DNA of 64,000 nucleotides from Lycocorax pyrrhopterus obiensis. Its lineage: Eukaryota; Chordata; Aves; Passeriformes; Paradisaeidae. The DNA lies in assembly GCA_014706295.1 (NCBI GenBank), contig JACSVZ010000012.1, positions 13,882,227 to 13,946,226 on the forward strand, in the 5' to 3' direction. Both the position numbers and the translations under genes were made by a program. The notes under the pieces are model-generated. The model worked only from the letters and a program-made list of their open reading frames with translations, searched no databases and was not told where the DNA came from. Shown one piece after another: positions 48,620 to 64,000 of the stretch (the stretch's first letter is position 1; each line of letters begins with the position of its first letter).

Positions 48620-49692
48620 CACCACAATAAAAGTACAAACAGATTTTATTTCAGCATAGATCCTGCAGTCAAAAGCCTCTCCAGGCAGCCTGTGTCCAAG
48701 TGAGGAAGGGGCAGTCCCAGGGCAGGGGGCAGGGCAATGTCAAGGAGAGCAGCAAGGACGGGGGGAGATGGGAGAAGTGAGATGCCAGGGCTGGCTTTGC
48801 TCCCACCCCCTGGCCAAATCCAGGACTGGCGGTAGGGTTTGGGGTGTCTGGAAGGGTACAGGCTGCTGGAAAGGGCCAGAATATTCCCTCGGAGTGACTC
48901 TGGATCCCAGTGTGGGAGCAGCAATGGTGGGAGGACTGGAGGAGTGGCAGAGGGGCACAGGCTGCAGGACCAACATCGCCCCAGCACAGGCAGCTCTCCC
49001 CTCCCCATCCCGGCCCCAAATCCCAGGGGTGTCTCCCCACACAGGGGTTGGGGTCAGAGTGGCTGAGGGAGCCAAGAAAGAGCCAGAGGCGGCAGCTGCA
49101 GAACCACGGGAGCCCTTTTATTGCACAGCCAAGCAGGGCACGTCCCCCTCCTCAGTCCCAAGGAGCAGGGAGGCAACCCCAGAGCTCAGCCCAACCCAGC
49201 AAGCAGGACCACAGGGCAGGGGGGAATGGGGGCCTGGGGGCAGGAGGGAGCCCCATGATGTCCCTTCTGCTCCTCTCACAGGCCCTGCAGCCAGAGCTAG
49301 GGCAGGACCAAGTCCCAGACAGCCCAGACTGGGTGGATGAGGCAACAGAGGCCACAGGCCGTGTCAGAGGAGTGTGCCCAGCTCAGTAGGGCATTCCTGC
49401 TCCCCATGGAGCACTCCAGCCTTCACCCAGCCTTCAAAGAGAGCCTATTCCAGGAGCTAACAGAGCCAAGGGTGAATTTTGATCCCTCAGGGAAGCAGAG
49501 GAAGGGGTGACAAGAGGAGGCAGTAGACGTGGGAAGGCAGCAACAGGCAGGAGGGCCGGGGCAGCACGGCCATGCCAGTGCTCCGGGCACTGCAACACCT
49601 GCACGGACTGGCCAGGTCCTCTCCCCACCTCCTGCAAAAGGGGGGCCCCAGCTCCGAGGGGCCAGGGCACGTCTCTGCTGGGCCACACTGCC
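48620..49692 (-). other. CLCN7: CLCN7 3' UTR with two poly(A) signals
   Basis: Minus-strand AATAAA occurs at 49122-49117 (UTR about 590 nt) and at 48650-48645 (UTR about 1.07 kb). The latter is followed by GU-rich TCTGTTTGTACTTTTATTG. A plus-strand AATAAA at 48626-48631 lies within that downstream element, facing the other way. Confidence 0.6.
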
Positions 49693-61347
<11,655 letters not shown>

Positions 61348-64000
61348 CTGAGGAGAGGAGGGAAAATGAGGTCAATTCCTGAATGCACTTCAAACCTCTC
61401 TGGAGGAAGGAGCAGGTGTGCAAGACGCTCACACTCTGCCTCCCTCGCAGAGTTCTGCCCGCCTGCCACCGCCAGAGTCCCCCAAAACGCAGCACCCTGC
61501 TCTCGGAGGACACGCCGAGGAGGTGGGATCCAACGCCCCAGAGGGTACCAGAGGCAGCAGCAGCCCGCCAGGATTTGGGAGAGCTGCTCCAACCTGTCAG
61601 CTGGCAGAGCCAGCTCACCTGGGAAGGTGCCAGACAGCAGCGGCTCATTGGGGACTGGCCACCACCAGCCTCTGGCACCGAGCGCGGCTCCTGGCGCAGA
61701 GACGAGCGAACCTGTGCCGAGTGGCACGTTCCATGCTCCCCTCAGGCTGGGGAGGGACAGAGCCACTGGACAACGTGCCACCTCCACAGCCACCAGCTCA
61801 CCACGACGTGCCCTCAGCTGGCAGGCCCAGCCAGCAGCAAGGGGCAGCTGAGGGCACGTCTGGCTCTGCCATCTGCTCCGCGGCAGCGGCTCCCAGCCGG
61901 GGAGAGGAGCACATCACGTCGGCGTGTCTGTCGCCCTCCGAGCAGCCGGGACCAGAGTGACAGCCAGGCTGGCTGCCAGCCAGGAGACACAAGAGGAAGT
62001 GGTCACACTGCTCCTGCACAGCCTTGGGGACACTGGTGCCTCTCTGAGCCGGCCCCAGTGTGATGCTGGGAAGCAGCATTTGCATCTCCCCCTGGGGACC
62101 AGGTTCTCCTTTCACTGGTGAACACTCGGGCTTGTTACTGGCAGTGCAGTTGCATAACAGTTTTTGGACTGTTTGGGGCACCTCTGTCTCCTGGATGAGG
62201 CAGGCAGGGGCTTGGGCTGCAGCTGAGCAGCGCCACAAGGGGACCCAGCTGGAGCAGGCAGGCTGCTGTCACCCCTCCGTCGCTGCGAAACACAGGGATG
62301 CACAAGGATCCGAGCACTGTCCCTAAACACAGCCCAAACACCACTCATCAGCATTAAGATCTTCCCCTCCAGAGCCTCACCCCTCCCCAGCTGCCAGGTT
62401 AAAGAACTGGAGGATAAAAGAGAGATGGTGAGCAACAGCAGGGCTCTGGCATGTCAGTCCCTCTCTGCTGGCAGGTCCCAGATTGAGCCCCCCGCTGCTT
62501 TAATCCCCACGATCCCGTCTGGAACGTGCAAGCCAGAGCTGCTGGGAGTGTGCACGTCACTGCAGAGAAAGAATATCCCTTTGTGTTTGCAGCCTGACCT
62601 ATTTTCCCATTTTTCTCTCTGCTCCACATTCTCCTTCACTCCCTGACCTGCAGATGGGTTCTGCCCCAGCTTCTCAAACCCTTTCAGCAGCCCCAGCCCA
62701 AAGCGCTCCATGCTGCCATTTTCAGATACTGGTTTGGCAAAACCAGCCTGGATTTTGTTTCTGGTCCATGATGGCTCCACAATCCCAGTGGAAAGGATCC
62801 AGGTGGACCCTTTTCCCAGCAGCCAGAGCAGACCATTGTGGACTTCTACAAGCTGGGCAAACACAAAGCAAACCTTGGATAGGAACTTAGGGTCACAAGC
62901 GGGATGCAGGAACTGCCTGTTCCAGTGCCTGCCAGTGCCCAGCTGCTCTGGTGGCAGGCAGAGGTCCCAGCCAGGCTCCTGCCATCCTGGAGAGGGGGAA
63001 GGACACATTCCTTGCCCTGAAACCTGGAGGGACAAAGCTGAGACCTTGCAAAGGAACACACCCCCACTTGGATTGGGGAAGCACAAGGATTTAAGGCTCC
63101 CGTTAGGTGGCACACATCTAGGGCAAGATCAAGGCAAGGAGATGGAAAATGTCACTCATGCCATGTTCCTGGTGTAAGACTCCAGGCAGGACCAGCCCTT
63201 CAGGGAAAATTCTCCTTCTGTTAGCGACGGGGGTCTGCAGAAAGACCAAATGTGGCTGACCCAGTGACACCCCACCCCTTCCCCTGTGCAGAAAGCAGCC
63301 AGGGCACAGCAGCTCAATTCCCAATCAATTAAGCACCAGCAGGCACAGATGAAGGGAAAGGAGGTGCAGTGGAGCCTGAAGCTGAACTTCCTTAGACAAG
63401 CAGCATATTTTTAATATCCTGCCCCCAAGTCCTGGCACCCCTCTGGCATCTGCAAGGAGAGGCCTGGCTCCTGTCTCACCCGCCACAGGGACAACATGCC
63501 AGGAGGGCAGGAAAAAGCTACTTCCAACAGCACCCAACTATGATAAGAGAAAAACGAGAGATTCAGGCAGCCTGGAGCCAAGAGAAAAGGTTATTTGTGT
63601 ACAGCTCAAAGATTCACCAAGCAATGCCCTCCTTGGGATGTTTTCAAACTCAGCCAAGGCAGCTGCTGATCCCGGGTACGTGTGATGTTGGTGTGACTGC
63701 TGTGATTATCTCCACATAAAAACATGCACTGCTGCCAAAACCCAGAGGGCACAGATGGGTTAATAGCTCTCCTGCCCCAGAAGAGGCTCTGAGACACACT
63801 GAGCCTCACTCTGCCTGCAGTACACGAGTGATAGCACCCAGCCCTCAGCCTGTTTGGGTGGTAAATTCCATTCTGAGCTCTGCAAAGAGATGTCTGGAGC
63901 CTTGATCTGAATCACAATTAGTTATCATCAGTGTTAGTGGGCAGGAAGTTGGCAGGCAGGGCTGCTCCTCCAAGGGACCTCACCAGGCTGCAGAGAAGCC
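61348..64000 (-). other. CLCN7: CLCN7 intron 1 (partial, continues past the window)
   Basis: No CpG island or exon resembling the CLCN7 N-terminus appears here, so the promoter and first coding exon must lie to the right. A 219-codon minus-strand frame at 62454-63113 is open but unrecognised. No CR1 was seen. The region 62750-63100 is moderately GC-balanced and unique-looking. Confidence 0.6.

Noticed and set aside
62454..63113. Missing CLCN7 first coding exon
   Set aside because: The translation lacks the charged, Arg/Gly-rich N-terminus expected and there is no CpG island nearby. The exon probably lies beyond 64000.

Overview
The window is vertebrate nuclear DNA, almost certainly from a bird. 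It has multi-exon genes with GT-AG introns, GC-rich short introns, CpG-island promoters and several truncated chicken-repeat-1 (CR1) LINE 3' ends. The protein-coding exons match vertebrate orthologs of RGS11, FAM234A (ITFG3), LUC7L, PERCC1 and CLCN7. All five are genes of human chromosome 16p13.3, which corresponds to chicken chromosome 14. Assignments rest on my recollection of the human proteins and gene order; no database search was run.

Layout. 1-1050 (+): the last four exons of RGS11, with stop codon and poly(A) signal. 2262-23330 (-): complete FAM234A, tail-to-tail with RGS11, with 11 coding exons (550 residues), a long 3' UTR, a 6-kb first intron and a noncoding first exon in a CpG island. 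23415 or 24610 to about 42760 (-): complete LUC7L (10 coding exons, 370 residues), in tandem upstream of FAM234A. 42870-45430: intergenic DNA with one compact promoter-like element. 45440-47960 (+): PERCC1, with an AT-rich conserved-looking upstream element, a TATA promoter, a short noncoding exon and a single coding exon (235 residues). 47960-48620: a short gap with a second candidate enhancer. 48620-64000 (-): CLCN7, with 24 of its probable 25 coding exons (759 residues). Its first coding exon lies beyond the right edge.

Functions. RGS11 is a GTPase-activating protein for Go/Gi alpha. FAM234A is a single-pass membrane protein with beta-propeller-like repeats and no settled role. LUC7L is a U1 snRNP-associated splicing factor. 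PERCC1 is needed for enteroendocrine cells in mammals. CLCN7 is the lysosomal/ruffled-border 2Cl-/H+ exchanger. They are neighbours, not a pathway.

The most interesting points are the compact avian PERCC1 locus with gut-type motif clusters on both sides of the gene, and the rearranged synteny. LUC7L is flipped relative to FAM234A compared with mammals, PERCC1 abuts LUC7L, and CCDC154 is not seen between PERCC1 and CLCN7. There is also an exact 194-bp tandem duplication, and a strong poly(A) module inside the FAM234A promoter island. No tRNA, rRNA, CRISPR array or intact transposon was seen.
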